Notes: a model not told the origin generated them from the letters alone. A stretch of 36,490 bases of DNA from Thermoplasmata archaeon (GCA_030038605.1 JASHSU010000052.1:1-36490); one strand, 5' to 3'. Counted from the first letter of the stretch, positions 7,997 to 16,594 are shown. A program made the numbers and translations.

Positions 7997-8701
7997 CTAG
8001 GCGGCGAACCATGGCAGTCGGGCGGCCGGGCCCGTCGGCTTGAGCACCAAGAGGTGGAGGTTGGCGCCCGGGTCGCCCGGGGCGTACGAGTCCCGGAGCG
8101 CGAGCTGGTAGAGCAGGAACAACGCGTCCTCGTCCGACTGGACGCCGAGCGAGCGCGGGACGTCGATGCCGAACCGCCCCTTGAGATGGACGAGCATCTC
8201 CTCGAAGTCGACCGGTGAGGCACCCTCGGAGGCCTGGGCGCGCCGGAACATCCCGACGACGACGCCCGTGGCGACCCGGAGGACCTCCTTGGGCGGTACG
8301 ACGCGCAGTGCGAAGTGGGGCGACGGCGTGCGCCCTTCGGGCGGCACGACCAGGATGGAGACCTCGTGGTCGATGGTCGAGCCCGGCGCCCGGGCGAGGC
8401 GGGCCCAGGCGGCGTCCGCGGCCGCGTCGTTCGCCACGACGAAGATCGCCCGCCGGCCCTGGGCGGAGCTCTGCGCGCCCTGCATCCACCGGTCGATCCC
8501 CTCGTCGACCCCGTCGCGGGCGGCGGGGACGTACACCGGGAAGGTGCGGCGCGGCACGCCCGACTCCTGGACCCAGAACGACGGCTCGGCCGCGGGCTCG
8601 CGGCGGGCCGGGGCGACCCGGGCGTAGCCCAGGCGCTTCAGCACGTTCTCGGCGTCGCGGGCGCGGTCGCTGGGGTCTCCGACCCGGTCGGAGGCGGACA
8701 T
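7997..8701 (-). CDS. Unknown soluble protein (234 aa)
   Basis: The ATG is at 8701, and the frame fills the gap between ctaB and the small membrane protein. The protein is predicted soluble with an alternating alpha/beta look: strand-like RRTFPVYVPA, RRAIFVVANDAA, HEVSILVVPPEG and LHLLVLKPTG, with helices between them. No signal peptide, metal ligand set or catalytic motif is recognised. Its place after the haem synthesis genes suggests a role linked to the oxidase locus, but this is position only. Overlapping plus-strand frames are Arg/Gly-rich shadows. Confidence 0.6.
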   Translation of the reverse strand: MSASDRVGDPSDRARDAENVLKRLGYARVAPARREPAAEPSFWVQESGVPRRTFPVYVPAARDGVDEGIDRWMQGAQSSAQGRRAIFVVANDAAADAAWARLARAPGSTIDHEVSILVVPPEGRTPSPHFALRVVPPKEVLRVATGVVVGMFRRAQASEGASPVDFEEMLVHLKGRFGIDVPRSLGVQSDEDALFLLYQLALRDSYAPGDPGANLHLLVLKPTGPAARLPWFAA

Positions 8702-8766
8702 CGACCGAACGAGGTACGGCCCCCGAGATAAGCTCGACGTCCGTGCTCACGTCCGGGTGACCGACT

Positions 8767-9684
8767 CTACCAGCGGGCGACGAACCCTGCGTGGACGAGC
8801 GGCACGTTGACGACCAGGGCGAGCACGATGCCCAGCAGGTACGGCCCCGAGTAGAGGAACCCCCGACGCGCGGCCGGACGGGTCACGCTCCGGGCGAGCG
8901 GCAGGGTGATGGCGACGAACCCCACGCCGAGCGCGACGATGACGAGGCCGACCGGCCAGGCGACCGGACCGAGCAGCGCGAGGGCGACGGACGGCGGCAC
9001 CAGGAGCGCGGCGGAGAGCAGCACGACCTTCCCCGAGAAACCCAGGTCGTCCATGCGCGGGAGCATCGGCAGGCCCGCCCGCGCGTAGTCGTCCTTCAAC
9101 AGGAGCGCGAGGCTCCAGAAGTGCGGCGGCGTCCAGAAGAAGACCAGCAGGGCGAAGACGAGCACCGCGGGCGTCCAGCCGCCGACGGCCGCCGCCCCAC
9201 CGGCGAGCGCGGGCGCGCTGCCCGCGAACCCACCGATGACGATGTTCCAGCTCGAGCGCGGCTTCAACCACGCCGTGTACACCACGACGTAGGTGAGGGC
9301 GCCGAGCAGGATCGAGAACCCCGTGAGCGGGTTCAGGGTCAGCGCGGCCCCGCCGACCCCGACGGCGACGAGGGCCGTTCCGACCGCGCCGGACGCCCGG
9401 GGGTCGACGCGCGAGGCGGCGAGCGGACGGCCCGCGGTCCGCCGCATCGACTTGTCGCGGTCGCGCTCGAGCGTGTGGTTGAGCATCCCCGAGCCGGCGG
9501 AGGCGAGCGCGCCGAACCCGACGACCAGGCCCAGGCGGACGAGGTCGACCGACCCGGGCCGGGCGAGGACGAAGCCGCCGACCGCGACCAGGCAGATGAG
9601 GGCGGTGATCCCCGGCTTGGCCAGCGTCCACCAGTCGCCGGCCGCCGAGCGGGCCGGGGGGGTCGCGGGGGTCGGGCCGTCCAT
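8767..9684 (-). CDS. ctaB: Protohaem IX farnesyltransferase (haem O synthase)
   Basis: A 305-residue polytopic membrane protein of the UbiA family. It transfers a farnesyl group to protohaem, giving haem O for the oxidase. The Asp-rich site is seen in NHTLERDRDKSMRRTAGRPL (about residues 69-88), with the typical RT..RPL ending, and a second polar site follows in FFWTPPHFWSLALLLKDDY, both hallmarks of CtaB/CyoE. About eight to nine hydrophobic helices are visible. It lies downstream of coxA and ctaA on the same strand, the expected order for haem A maturation. Confidence 0.95.
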   Translation of the reverse strand: MDGPTPATPPARSAAGDWWTLAKPGITALICLVAVGGFVLARPGSVDLVRLGLVVGFGALASAGSGMLNHTLERDRDKSMRRTAGRPLAASRVDPRASGAVGTALVAVGVGGAALTLNPLTGFSILLGALTYVVVYTAWLKPRSSWNIVIGGFAGSAPALAGGAAAVGGWTPAVLVFALLVFFWTPPHFWSLALLLKDDYARAGLPMLPRMDDLGFSGKVVLLSAALLVPPSVALALLGPVAWPVGLVIVALGVGFVAITLPLARSVTRPAARRGFLYSGPYLLGIVLALVVNVPLVHAGFVARW

Positions 9685-9720
9685 GGGAGCGCTCCGCGCG
9701 CCGAGGAGGCGCCGAGGGGC

Positions 9721-10305
9721 TTAGCCTTCCCGGACCGGGGCCACCCGGGCCCGCGGGTCGGCGGGGAACGGCACGATCGGCTGGTCGAGGTCGGGCGCCG
9801 ACCCGTAGGGCCGCGGCTCCTCCTCGAGGGCCCGGTGCGCCCACTTGACCCAGCGCGCCGGCAGCTCGCGGAAGTTGGCGAGCAGGGCCGTGAGCAGCAG
9901 GATGCCGAACAGCGCGGTCGCGATGGCCAGGTGCGTGAGGACGAGCGTCACGGCGAGCGCGTCCTTGACGACCAGCCCGCCCAGCAGCGCCTCGGTGACC
10001 ACGAGGCCGAGCGCCAGCAGCGACATCCGCAGGAGCGCCGGCCGTCGGCGCTCGAAGGCGACGCCGAGGATCGAGAGGATGGCGACGCTCGTAGCGAGGA
10101 AGAACGCCATCACCCGGTGGCTCCACTCGACGGACGCCGCGCCCTGGAAGGCGGGCAGAAAGTTGCCGTTGCCGTAGCACGACGGCCAGCTCGGGCAGGC
10201 GAGGCCGTCGCCCGAGGCCATGACGTTCCCCCCGAGCAGGATGGTCGCGTAGCAGAGGACGACCGCGAACAGGGCGGCGTACCGGAACATGTCGTGACCG
10301 CGCAC
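9721..10305 (-). CDS. ctaA: Haem A synthase, short four-helix CtaA
   Basis: A 194-residue membrane protein of the CtaA/COX15 family, which oxidises haem O to haem A. The family motif GDGLACPSWPSCYG is present near the N-terminus, and candidate haem-ligand histidines lie in EWSHRVMA and LTHLAIA. Only about four transmembrane helices are visible, half the usual eight; half-size CtaA is known in some archaea such as Aeropyrum, so this is probably complete. The start is GTG at 10305, with GGGAGG overlapping the coxA stop; ATG at 10290 is an alternative. A Pro/Arg-rich tail of ~40 residues follows the last helix. Confidence 0.88.
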   Translation of the reverse strand: MRGHDMFRYAALFAVVLCYATILLGGNVMASGDGLACPSWPSCYGNGNFLPAFQGAASVEWSHRVMAFFLATSVAILSILGVAFERRRPALLRMSLLALGLVVTEALLGGLVVKDALAVTLVLTHLAIATALFGILLLTALLANFRELPARWVKWAHRALEEEPRPYGSAPDLDQPIVPFPADPRARVAPVREG

Positions 10306-10309
10306 GGGC

Positions 10310-11998
10310 CTACCTCCCCTCGGCGGGGTTCGCGCTCGGCAGCGGCACCGGCGCGCGCGCCGGGGCGGGGGTCTGCACGGGCGACGGGCCGGTCATCTTG
10401 ACGTCCAACTCCTCGCCCCACGGGTCCTGCGTCGTGACGGGCGCGCCCGCGTAGTAGCTGTACACCATGTTGAACAGGAAGACGAGTTGACCTATCCCCA
10501 AGATGTACGCACCCATCGTCGAGGCGAAGTTGAGCGCCTGGAAGTTCCCCTGCCAGAGGTAGGTGTAGACCCGGCGGGGCATCCCCTCGGCCCCGAGGAT
10601 GAACCAGGGGAAGATGAGGAGGTTCACGCCGACGTACGTGAGGACGAAGTGGAGCCGGCCCAGCTTCTGGCTGTACCAGCGGCGGGTGATGACCGGGTAG
10701 TAGAAGTAGATCCCCGCGAAGATCGCCATCAGCGTGCCGCCCAAGATGACGTAGTGGAAGTGGGCCACGACGAAGTACGTCCCGTGGTAGAGGAAGTCGA
10801 TCGGCACCGACGCCAGGAACAGGCCGGACAGGCCGCCGATGACGAACCCGGTGATGAAGGCGAAGCAGAACCACATCGGGACGGCCATCCAGATGCGACC
10901 GCCCCATAACGTCGCGATCCAGTTGAACGTCTTGACCGCCGAGGGGACCGCGATCGCCATCGTGGCGAGCATGAAGACGAACCGGATGTTCGTGTCGATC
11001 CCCGTCACGAACATGTGGTGCTCCCAGACGGCGAACGAGAGGACCGCGAAGACGCCGAGCGCGATCGCCATGGCCCCGTAGCCGAAGATGTCCTTGCGCG
11101 CGAGCTTCGGGATGACGGTCGAGACGATCCCGAACGCCGGCAGGACCATGACGTACACCTCGGGGTGCGCGAAGAACCAGAAGATGTTCTGGTAGAGCAG
11201 CGCGCCGCCGAGGGGCGTGCCGTCCGCCGCCGCCAGGATGTGCGTGCCGAACGTCCGGTCCGACAGCACGAAGGTGAGCGCGATGGAGAGCGAGGGGAGG
11301 GCGAAGATGAGGAGGACGGAGTTGATGAGGGTCGCCCAGACGAACAGGGGCATGTTCCAGTAGTGGACGCCCGGCGCCCGATGTTTCAGGATCGTGACGA
11401 CGAAGTTGATCGCGCCCAGCATCGACGAGATCGTCAGGATGTGCAGGCCGAGGATCCAGAGCGAGGGGCCGTTCGGGTTCCCCGGCAGGCTCTGGAGGGA
11501 GAGGGGAACGTAGCCGGTCCAGCCCGCGTAGGCGTTGGAGAGGATCAGGATGACCCCGGCGGGCGGAATGAGCCAGAACGCGATGGCGTTGATCCTCGGC
11601 ATCGCCATCTCGCGCGCGCCGATCATCGACGGGACGAGCAGGTTGCCGAACCCGGCGAGGGTCGGGATGACGAACATGAAGATCATCAGGACCCCGTGCA
11701 TCGTGAACAGGGTCGAGTAGACGTCCGGCGTGATCCCGAGGGTCGTCTGGGGGTCGTAGCCCAGGCCCTGCACGAGACCCAGGTCGGTCCGGATCAGGGT
11801 CGCGTAGATCCCGCCGATGAAGAAGAACAGGATGCCCGTCCCGATGTAGAGCAGGCCGATCCGCTTGTGGTCGGTCGTGAACGCCCACAGCTTCATCGTG
11901 CGCACGATCCACGCACCGTGGTAGCTGAACGCCCAGACCAGGAACGCGGCGAGTCCGCCGATGAGGCCGATGATGACGAAGGTCGTGGTGGGATCCAT
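10310..11998 (-). CDS. coxA: Haem-copper oxidase subunit I
   Basis: A 562-residue catalytic subunit of an aa3-type oxygen reductase. Haem a ligands are His101 (TMHGVLM) and His415, and the haem a3 ligand is His413 (VAHFHYV). CuB ligands are His278 in AHPEVY and His327-His328 in EHHMF, with Tyr282 as the cross-linked tyrosine. Glu280 of HPEVY and Lys356 (AVKTFNW) mark A-family D- and K-channels. The usual D-channel entry Asp in the PDMAFPR-type segment is Glu130 here (REMAMPR). An extra N-terminal helix precedes the canonical twelve. The start has AGGAGA upstream. The C-terminal tail is Pro/Ala-rich. Confidence 0.97.
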   Translation of the reverse strand: MDPTTTFVIIGLIGGLAAFLVWAFSYHGAWIVRTMKLWAFTTDHKRIGLLYIGTGILFFFIGGIYATLIRTDLGLVQGLGYDPQTTLGITPDVYSTLFTMHGVLMIFMFVIPTLAGFGNLLVPSMIGAREMAMPRINAIAFWLIPPAGVILILSNAYAGWTGYVPLSLQSLPGNPNGPSLWILGLHILTISSMLGAINFVVTILKHRAPGVHYWNMPLFVWATLINSVLLIFALPSLSIALTFVLSDRTFGTHILAAADGTPLGGALLYQNIFWFFAHPEVYVMVLPAFGIVSTVIPKLARKDIFGYGAMAIALGVFAVLSFAVWEHHMFVTGIDTNIRFVFMLATMAIAVPSAVKTFNWIATLWGGRIWMAVPMWFCFAFITGFVIGGLSGLFLASVPIDFLYHGTYFVVAHFHYVILGGTLMAIFAGIYFYYPVITRRWYSQKLGRLHFVLTYVGVNLLIFPWFILGAEGMPRRVYTYLWQGNFQALNFASTMGAYILGIGQLVFLFNMVYSYYAGAPVTTQDPWGEELDVKMTGPSPVQTPAPARAPVPLPSANPAEGR

Positions 11999-12008
11999 CT
12001 GTGTTCTC

Positions 12009-12389
12009 CTAACCGGTGACCAGGACTCCGAGCAGGTAGGCGACCGCCGCCACCGCCGCCGCCACGACCATCCACCGGAAGAACCGGGCCAGGCTCTGGT
12101 CGGAGATCGGCGCGGGCTGGGCGGGATGGACCGTGCGGCCGAGCGGCCAGAGCCGGTACATCCGGTCGACGAGATGGACCGCCAGCGTGGCCATCAGGAA
12201 GGCGAGCCCCAGGGCGAGGCCGAACGACTTCTGCGCCCCCGGGCTCGTGAGCGGGCCGACGAACAGGAGGATGTAGCCGGCCAGGACCGCGATCCCGACG
12301 ATCATCAGCGCGATGACGCCCGTGTAGAGGTCGAGGACCCGCGCGCGCAGCCGCGCGAACTCTTCCGGGGGCAGCTCGGGGTCACTCAA
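12009..12389 (-). CDS. Three-helix membrane protein in oxidase operon
   Basis: The track's frame begins far upstream inside the previous gene. The coding end is instead best explained by a TTG at 12389, which has GGAGG upstream and overlaps the previous stop in TTGAGTGA. From there the product is 126 residues: an acidic start ([20 protein letters not shown]), three transmembrane helices (~25-47, ~54-74, ~104-124) and a cytoplasmic-looking loop between helices 2 and 3. No family is recognised. Its place between cytochrome b and coxA suggests an accessory subunit of the complex, which is inference. Confidence 0.65.
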   Translation of the reverse strand: MSDPELPPEEFARLRARVLDLYTGVIALMIVGIAVLAGYILLFVGPLTSPGAQKSFGLALGLAFLMATLAVHLVDRMYRLWPLGRTVHPAQPAPISDQSLARFFRWMVVAAAVAAVAYLLGVLVTG

Positions 12390-12645
12390 AGAGCTCGATC
12401 CTCCGTTCGGCGACGCCCCGGAACTTGTCGACGCGGTACAGGATGCCGGCGATGAACAGGAACGAGACGACGCCGACGAACCCCCCGATGGGGATGGCGA
12501 CGAGGGCGAGCCAGTCGCCGGCCAGGAACCCCGTGACCCCGTAGACGACGCCGGCCGAGCCGACCGTCCCAAAGACCAGGAGCACCGCGAGGATCCCCCA
12601 GAGCCACCCGGTGGGCCACGTCTTCGTCTCCTTCGGTTCAGTCAA
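12382..12645 (-). CDS. Two-helix membrane protein in oxidase operon
   Basis: An 87-residue protein with two transmembrane helices (about 14-36 and 42-67) and a charged C-terminus ([17 protein letters not shown]). It starts with TTG at 12645, overlapping the cytochrome b stop in TTGACTGA. Its own stop overlaps the next gene in TTGAGTGA. These paired overlaps make the three genes a coupled string. No known oxidase or bc subunit is recognised from sequence alone. Confidence 0.7.
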   Translation of the reverse strand: MTEPKETKTWPTGWLWGILAVLLVFGTVGSAGVVYGVTGFLAGDWLALVAIPIGGFVGVVSFLFIAGILYRVDKFRGVAERRIELFE

Positions 12646-13990
12646 CGGACTTCACCTCCGCCGTGACGGCGGCCGAGGGCACGGGCGTGCCGACCGAGCG
12701 CGGGTACGAACCGGCGTAGCTCTGGCTCCGGGCCGCCAGGCGACGTGCGTAGCTCCGGCGGTACCGCCAGTGGAACAGCCCAACGACGACGGCGTTCACC
12801 GCGAAGATCGGGCCCAGCGTGGTCGCGATCCCCATCGGCGAGATCTGGACCCCGGGGGTCTCGCCGCCCCAGACGGTCATGAGGATGAAGAACTCGAGGA
12901 GGCTCGTCGCGATGTAGATGAACAGCGGCCGGTCCCGGGGATGCGTCCGCTTCGACCGGTCGAGGAACGGCAGGAACAGGACGTAGAGGAGCAGGACGTT
13001 CGTGAGCGCGATGGCGATGACCGGCGTCACGCCCTGGAAGTCGATCAACTTGAACAACCAGAGGAAGTACCAGTCCGGCTCGGTCACGACGCCCGCGGCC
13101 GCGGTGTTCCCGACGTAGGTCGGCAGCGACCAGGGCCAGAGCGCGGCGATCCCGAACAGGATGCCGACGTAGAGCAGCCCCCACTTGATCGTGTAGACGA
13201 GGACGTGGGGGATGAACGGCAGGTGGTGCTTCTCGTCCTGTTCGTTGAAGCGACGACGTTGCAGCGGGTCCGAACTCGCCGGCGGGGCGATCCCGTGCGA
13301 TTCGAACAGCGCGAAGTGGGCGTAGAACAGCCCGGCGAGCGCGATCGGTAACAGGATGACGTGGGCGTCGAACATCCGGGATAACAGACCCTGCGAGGTG
13401 CCGTCGGCCAGGATGAACGGACCCAGCAGGGGCCCGACCGTCGGCAGGCGGAGCGCGAGGACGAGGCCGACGTTCGTCGCGTTGTAGGCGAGCTGGGTGT
13501 AGGGGAGCAGGTACCCGGTGAACCCCATCCCCAGGGTGACGACCATGAGGAGGGTGCCGACCATCCAGGAGAACTCGCGGGGCGCCTTGTAGACACCCAC
13601 GTAGTAGCCCCGGAAGAAGTGGACGAACATCAGGAAGATCATGGCGTAGGCGCCGTACAGGTGACTCGTCAGCAGTAACTCGCCCATCGGGACCGAGTTG
13701 ACAATGTAGTACGTCGAGCACCACGCCGCAGGACCCGTCGACAGCGTGCCGACGGCCTGGCCGCACGCGGTGAGCGTGGCGTTGGTCGACGGCTGATAGT
13801 AGAGCAGCAGCAGGGCGCCGGAGATCACTTGGTAGGAGAGCGCGACGGCCACGAACGAGCCGGTCCAGTAGGAGGGCTTGAAGGAGAACGCGGGCTCGGG
13901 CTTGATGCCCCACTTGCGCATCGCGGTCCGGTCCTCGACGAACCCCCAGATCCGGTTGAGGGACCGGTTGAACCAACGCGCGCCCGACAC
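12638..13990 (-). CDS. Cytochrome b of a bc-type quinol-oxidising complex
   Basis: A 450-residue one-piece cytochrome b (N- and C-terminal domains fused). Haem ligand pairs are His in SHLYGAY and VHFFRGYY (13 residues between) and His in DAHVILL and YAHFALFES (14 between). The 13/14 spacing resembles cytochrome b6 rather than mitochondrial b. The Qo-site loop reads PDWY (within EPDWYFLW) in place of PEWY. Eight or more helices are visible. The start is GTG at 13990. The Rieske gene lies just upstream, and the stop overlaps the next gene by eight bases. It oxidises quinol together with the Rieske protein. Confidence 0.95.
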   Translation of the reverse strand: MSGARWFNRSLNRIWGFVEDRTAMRKWGIKPEPAFSFKPSYWTGSFVAVALSYQVISGALLLLYYQPSTNATLTACGQAVGTLSTGPAAWCSTYYIVNSVPMGELLLTSHLYGAYAMIFLMFVHFFRGYYVGVYKAPREFSWMVGTLLMVVTLGMGFTGYLLPYTQLAYNATNVGLVLALRLPTVGPLLGPFILADGTSQGLLSRMFDAHVILLPIALAGLFYAHFALFESHGIAPPASSDPLQRRRFNEQDEKHHLPFIPHVLVYTIKWGLLYVGILFGIAALWPWSLPTYVGNTAAAGVVTEPDWYFLWLFKLIDFQGVTPVIAIALTNVLLLYVLFLPFLDRSKRTHPRDRPLFIYIATSLLEFFILMTVWGGETPGVQISPMGIATTLGPIFAVNAVVVGLFHWRYRRSYARRLAARSQSYAGSYPRSVGTPVPSAAVTAEVKSVD

Positions 13991-14005
13991 TCGACCGACC
14001 TCCTC

Positions 14006-14842
14006 CTACTGCGGGCAGAGGTAGATGGGGTTCTCTTTCGCCAACTGGCTCGTCGTGCCGACGCCGTAGTCGCCTTGCAGTGAGTTCAAGTGGCCGTTGA
14101 CCGGCGGGCCGGTCAGGCTCGTCGCGTAGATGTTGCCGGCGTCGTCGGTGACGAGCGTGACCTGCGGGAGCGGCAGGACCGCCGGGCCGGTCAGGTTCGA
14201 CGCGCTGTTCGCCGGGTCGTAGGTTGACCCGTGGCAGGAGCAGTGGATGTAGTACGGCTGGGCCGGCGAATTCGGGGTGGCGAACGTCTTGGGACACGTC
14301 CCCGGAGGGTAGTACGAGATCGCGGGCGCGGGGCAGCCCAAGTGCTGGCAGATCGCGCTGAACGCGACGATCGACCCGTGGGTGCCCACGCCACCGGGCG
14401 CGTTCCACATCCCCGGGTTGGAGAGGGACGGGGCCGCTCCGTTGGCCGGGGCCAGGTTGAGGAGGAAGTTCGGCTCGTTGCGGAGCGGATAGTTGAACAG
14501 AACGAGCGGGGCGGTCGTGACGTTGTACTCGGCTTCGACGCCCGTGACCGTGAGCGGCTTGCCGTTGACGTCGATCAGCTGCACCTTCGGATAGCTGGTC
14601 AGTCCTACCGCGGGGGGTTGGACGTACTGGATGGAGGCGGCGGCCAATCCGCCTCCCGCGAGGATGATCGCGCCCACTCCGGCGAGCTTGAGGACGTTCC
14701 GGCGCGTCTCGTCCACGTCGTCGGTACCGGCCGGCGGAATCGTCGCGACGCGGTGGATCTGACCCACCTCGAACGAGAGGGGACCGGCCCGGCTGGCGCC
14801 GAACGGGCACTCGGGGCTGCAGCCGGGCAGCTCGAACGTCAC
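14006..14842 (-). CDS. Rieske iron-sulfur protein with Tat signal
   Basis: A 278-residue Rieske protein. The 2Fe-2S ligands are Cys165 and His167 in CQHLGC and Cys201 and His204 in CSCHGS; Cys170 and Cys203 can form the usual disulfide. A twin-arginine motif (TRRNVLKLAG, residues 47-56) precedes a single hydrophobic helix that should remain as the membrane anchor, with the cluster domain outside. An unusual 46-residue N-terminal extension with two Cys lies before the Arg pair. The start GTG at 14842 overlaps the previous stop (GTGA) and has GGGGAGGA upstream. tatC and two tatA-like genes lie upstream on the same strand. Confidence 0.94.
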   Translation of the reverse strand: MTFELPGCSPECPFGASRAGPLSFEVGQIHRVATIPPAGTDDVDETRRNVLKLAGVGAIILAGGGLAAASIQYVQPPAVGLTSYPKVQLIDVNGKPLTVTGVEAEYNVTTAPLVLFNYPLRNEPNFLLNLAPANGAAPSLSNPGMWNAPGGVGTHGSIVAFSAICQHLGCPAPAISYYPPGTCPKTFATPNSPAQPYYIHCSCHGSTYDPANSASNLTGPAVLPLPQVTLVTDDAGNIYATSLTGPPVNGHLNSLQGDYGVGTTSQLAKENPIYLCPQ

Positions 14843-15021
14843 AGCGTCCTCCCCTCGGACGTGGGCGTCGTATCGTCGACGCCCATCGGGTCCGGCAAGG
14901 TCGCCTCGCCGGGCAGCTCGGCCTTGTCGCTGCCGTAGTAGACGGCGTACGTGATCCCGATCCCCATCAGGATGACCAGGATCTCGGTCATCGTCACGAT
15001 CTGGTCGGGCGTGAAGCTCAT
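14839..15021 (-). CDS. Small single-helix membrane protein before Rieske
   Basis: A 60-residue protein starting at ATG 15021 (MSFTPDQIVTMTEILVIL). It has one transmembrane helix (about residues 11-29) and a polar acidic tail. Its start overlaps the stop of the tatB-like gene (ATGA), and its stop overlaps the Rieske start (GTGA), so it is locked between them and very likely translated. The track hides it inside a longer frame (14839-15315). No family is recognised. A small subunit of the bc complex is possible. Confidence 0.65.
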   Translation of the reverse strand: MSFTPDQIVTMTEILVILMGIGITYAVYYGSDKAELPGEATLPDPMGVDDTTPTSEGRTL

Positions 15022-15416
15022 CGGGTCATCTCCTGCGGGTCGGCGGTCACGGGGATGGTCATCGACCAGGTCGGCGTCGGATAGCCGCCCGTCCAGGGCC
15101 ACGGGCCGTCGGGCGGACTCGGCGGCCGGGGCGTCGGGGAGGTCGGCGCGGTCGTGACCGCCGCCGGGATCCCGCTCACGTGGGTGACCGGGGGGTCCAG
15201 GCCCAGCAACGCGCTGCGGAAGGAGAGCGAGCCGCCCGTCGGCGTCGGGAGGTCGGCGGCCCGCGTGAACTCGGTCAGGAGCTCCTGCTTGAGACGGCCG
15301 GCGCGGCCGTACCACCGGCCCATCGTCCGGAGGACCTCGGTGTTGCCCTTCCCGAACAGCAGGAACGCCGCGACGGCGACGAGGATGACCCAGTCGATGT
15401 CCGAGAAGAGCGCCAT
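15018..15416 (-). CDS. TatA/TatB-like Tat translocase protein
   Basis: A 132-residue protein with the Tat A/B architecture: a short N-terminal transmembrane helix (residues ~8-22), a hinge FGKGNTEVLRTMGRWYGR resembling the FGPxKLPELGRxLG pattern, then an amphipathic helix and a long Pro/Thr-rich tail. TatA/B proteins form the pore or receptor part of the twin-arginine translocase. It sits directly after tatC (six bases) and before the Rieske group. As the tail is longer than in typical TatA, a TatB-like or substrate-specific role is possible. Confidence 0.72.
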   Translation of the reverse strand: MALFSDIDWVILVAVAAFLLFGKGNTEVLRTMGRWYGRAGRLKQELLTEFTRAADLPTPTGGSLSFRSALLGLDPPVTHVSGIPAAVTTAPTSPTPRPPSPPDGPWPWTGGYPTPTWSMTIPVTADPQEMTR

Positions 15417-15422
15417 GTTACG

Positions 15423-16256
15423 CTACGCCGCTCCCGCGACCGGTGGGGCCGGTCGCCGCTCGGTCGAGTGCCGCTCCCAGCGGCCCGCGAAGTAGGCGCC
15501 GCCGAGGTAGAGCCCGATCATCGGCGTCGCGACCAGGAGCATCGTGATGCCGGAATTGTCGGGCGTGATCACCATCCCGAAGACGAGGGCGCCGATCACC
15601 GCGCCCCGCCAGTGCTTCCGCCAGGCGGCGGCCCGGACGAGTCCGAGCCGGGTGAGCGTGTAGACGAAGACCGGCAGCTCGAAGACGACCCCGAAGGCGA
15701 GCGAGTAGAGCAGCGCGAAGGTGACGAACTGCTGGACGCCCAGTACGGGCGCGAGTCCCATCGCCGCGACGTATCGGAACAGGAGCAGGAAGGTGAACGG
15801 CGTGATGAGGAACAGGCCGATCGCGGTGCCGAGGGCGAAGAGGATCGTCGCGGGGATCCCGACCTGCCGGATCAGCTGGCGTTCGTTGCGGCGCAGGGCC
15901 GGCATCAAGAAGGCGCCGGCCTCGTGGACCAGCCAAGGCATCCCGAGGATGAGCGTGAGCAGCAGCCCGATCTCCATCTGGACCATGATGGAGTCGCCGA
16001 CGCCGACGTTCAGCAGCTGGACGCCCGGCGGCAGCATCCAGCCGACCATCGCCCGGAACACCTGGGCCGTGATGTTGTAGAACGGACTCGGCCACGGGTA
16101 CCCGAACGGTACCGACCAGGGGCCGACGTGGAGGCGGATCGGTACGATCTCGACCAGCAAAAGGGCACCGAACAGGGGCACGAGCACGAGCCCGATGCGG
16201 ATGATGCGACGACGCGCCTCCGAGAGTACGCCGAGGATCCGGTCCAGGTCGCCCAT
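15423..16256 (-). CDS. tatC: Twin-arginine translocase subunit TatC
   Basis: A 277-residue TatC, the multi-helix receptor that binds twin-arginine signal peptides. The N-terminus DLDRILGVLSEARRRI matches the cytoplasmic start, and six hydrophobic helices follow. Conserved features include LLTLILGMPWLVHEAGAFLMPAL near residues 98-120 and ALLYSLAFGVVFELPVFVYTLTRLGLV with the FxxPV-type Glu-Leu-Pro turn. The start is ATG at 16256 with GGAGGTG upstream. It lies between the two tatA-like genes, forming a compact tatA-tatC-tatB-like set. Confidence 0.9.
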   Translation of the reverse strand: MGDLDRILGVLSEARRRIIRIGLVLVPLFGALLLVEIVPIRLHVGPWSVPFGYPWPSPFYNITAQVFRAMVGWMLPPGVQLLNVGVGDSIMVQMEIGLLLTLILGMPWLVHEAGAFLMPALRRNERQLIRQVGIPATILFALGTAIGLFLITPFTFLLLFRYVAAMGLAPVLGVQQFVTFALLYSLAFGVVFELPVFVYTLTRLGLVRAAAWRKHWRGAVIGALVFGMVITPDNSGITMLLVATPMIGLYLGGAYFAGRWERHSTERRPAPPVAGAA

Positions 16257-16348
16257 CAGTCACCCCGTCACCTCCCCGCGCCCGCGACGCCGGGGGCCGG
16301 CCGCCGCGCTCGTTCCCTCCGTCCGGCCACCATGCCCCGCCGACGGCC

Positions 16349-16561
16349 CTAGGGGCTCCGGACGGCCGGGCCGGACGGCGCGGACGGGGCGGTACCGGCC
16401 GCCTCGGCCTTGATCTCCCGCTCCACCTCGAGGCGTCCCTTCTTGAACTCCCCGACGGAGCGGCCCAGACTGTGGGCCAACTGCGGGATCTTGGAAGACC
16501 CGTAGAACAGGATCCCAGCCACCACGGCGATGATCAACCAGTCGTCGATAGAGTCGAACAC
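16349..16561 (-). CDS. tatA: Twin-arginine translocase subunit TatA
   Basis: A 70-residue TatA/E-type protein. One short N-terminal helix (DDWLIIAVVAGILFY, residues 6-20) is followed by the hinge GSSKIPQLAHSLGRSVGEFKKG, a close match to the TatA FG..KLPEL.RSLG.....FK pattern with Tyr-Gly for Phe-Gly, and then an amphipathic helix and a short Ala/Pro tail. TatA oligomers form the protein-conducting element. A TATA-like element sits about 38 bases upstream of the ATG, suggesting this is the promoter-proximal gene of the Tat-Rieske-cytochrome b unit. Confidence 0.9.
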   Translation of the reverse strand: MFDSIDDWLIIAVVAGILFYGSSKIPQLAHSLGRSVGEFKKGRLEVEREIKAEAAGTAPSAPSGPAVRSP

Positions 16562-16594
16562 GCGTCCCTCCGGCGGACGGACCCGAGGTCGTCC

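Noticed and set aside
10110-11912. A 600-codon minus-strand ORF over coxA and ctaA
   Set aside because: It is a His/Arg/Pro-rich frame shadow of coxA.
12642-14810. A 722-codon minus-strand ORF across Rieske and cytochrome b
   Set aside because: It is the shifted frame of two well-supported genes and is strongly Arg/Pro-rich.
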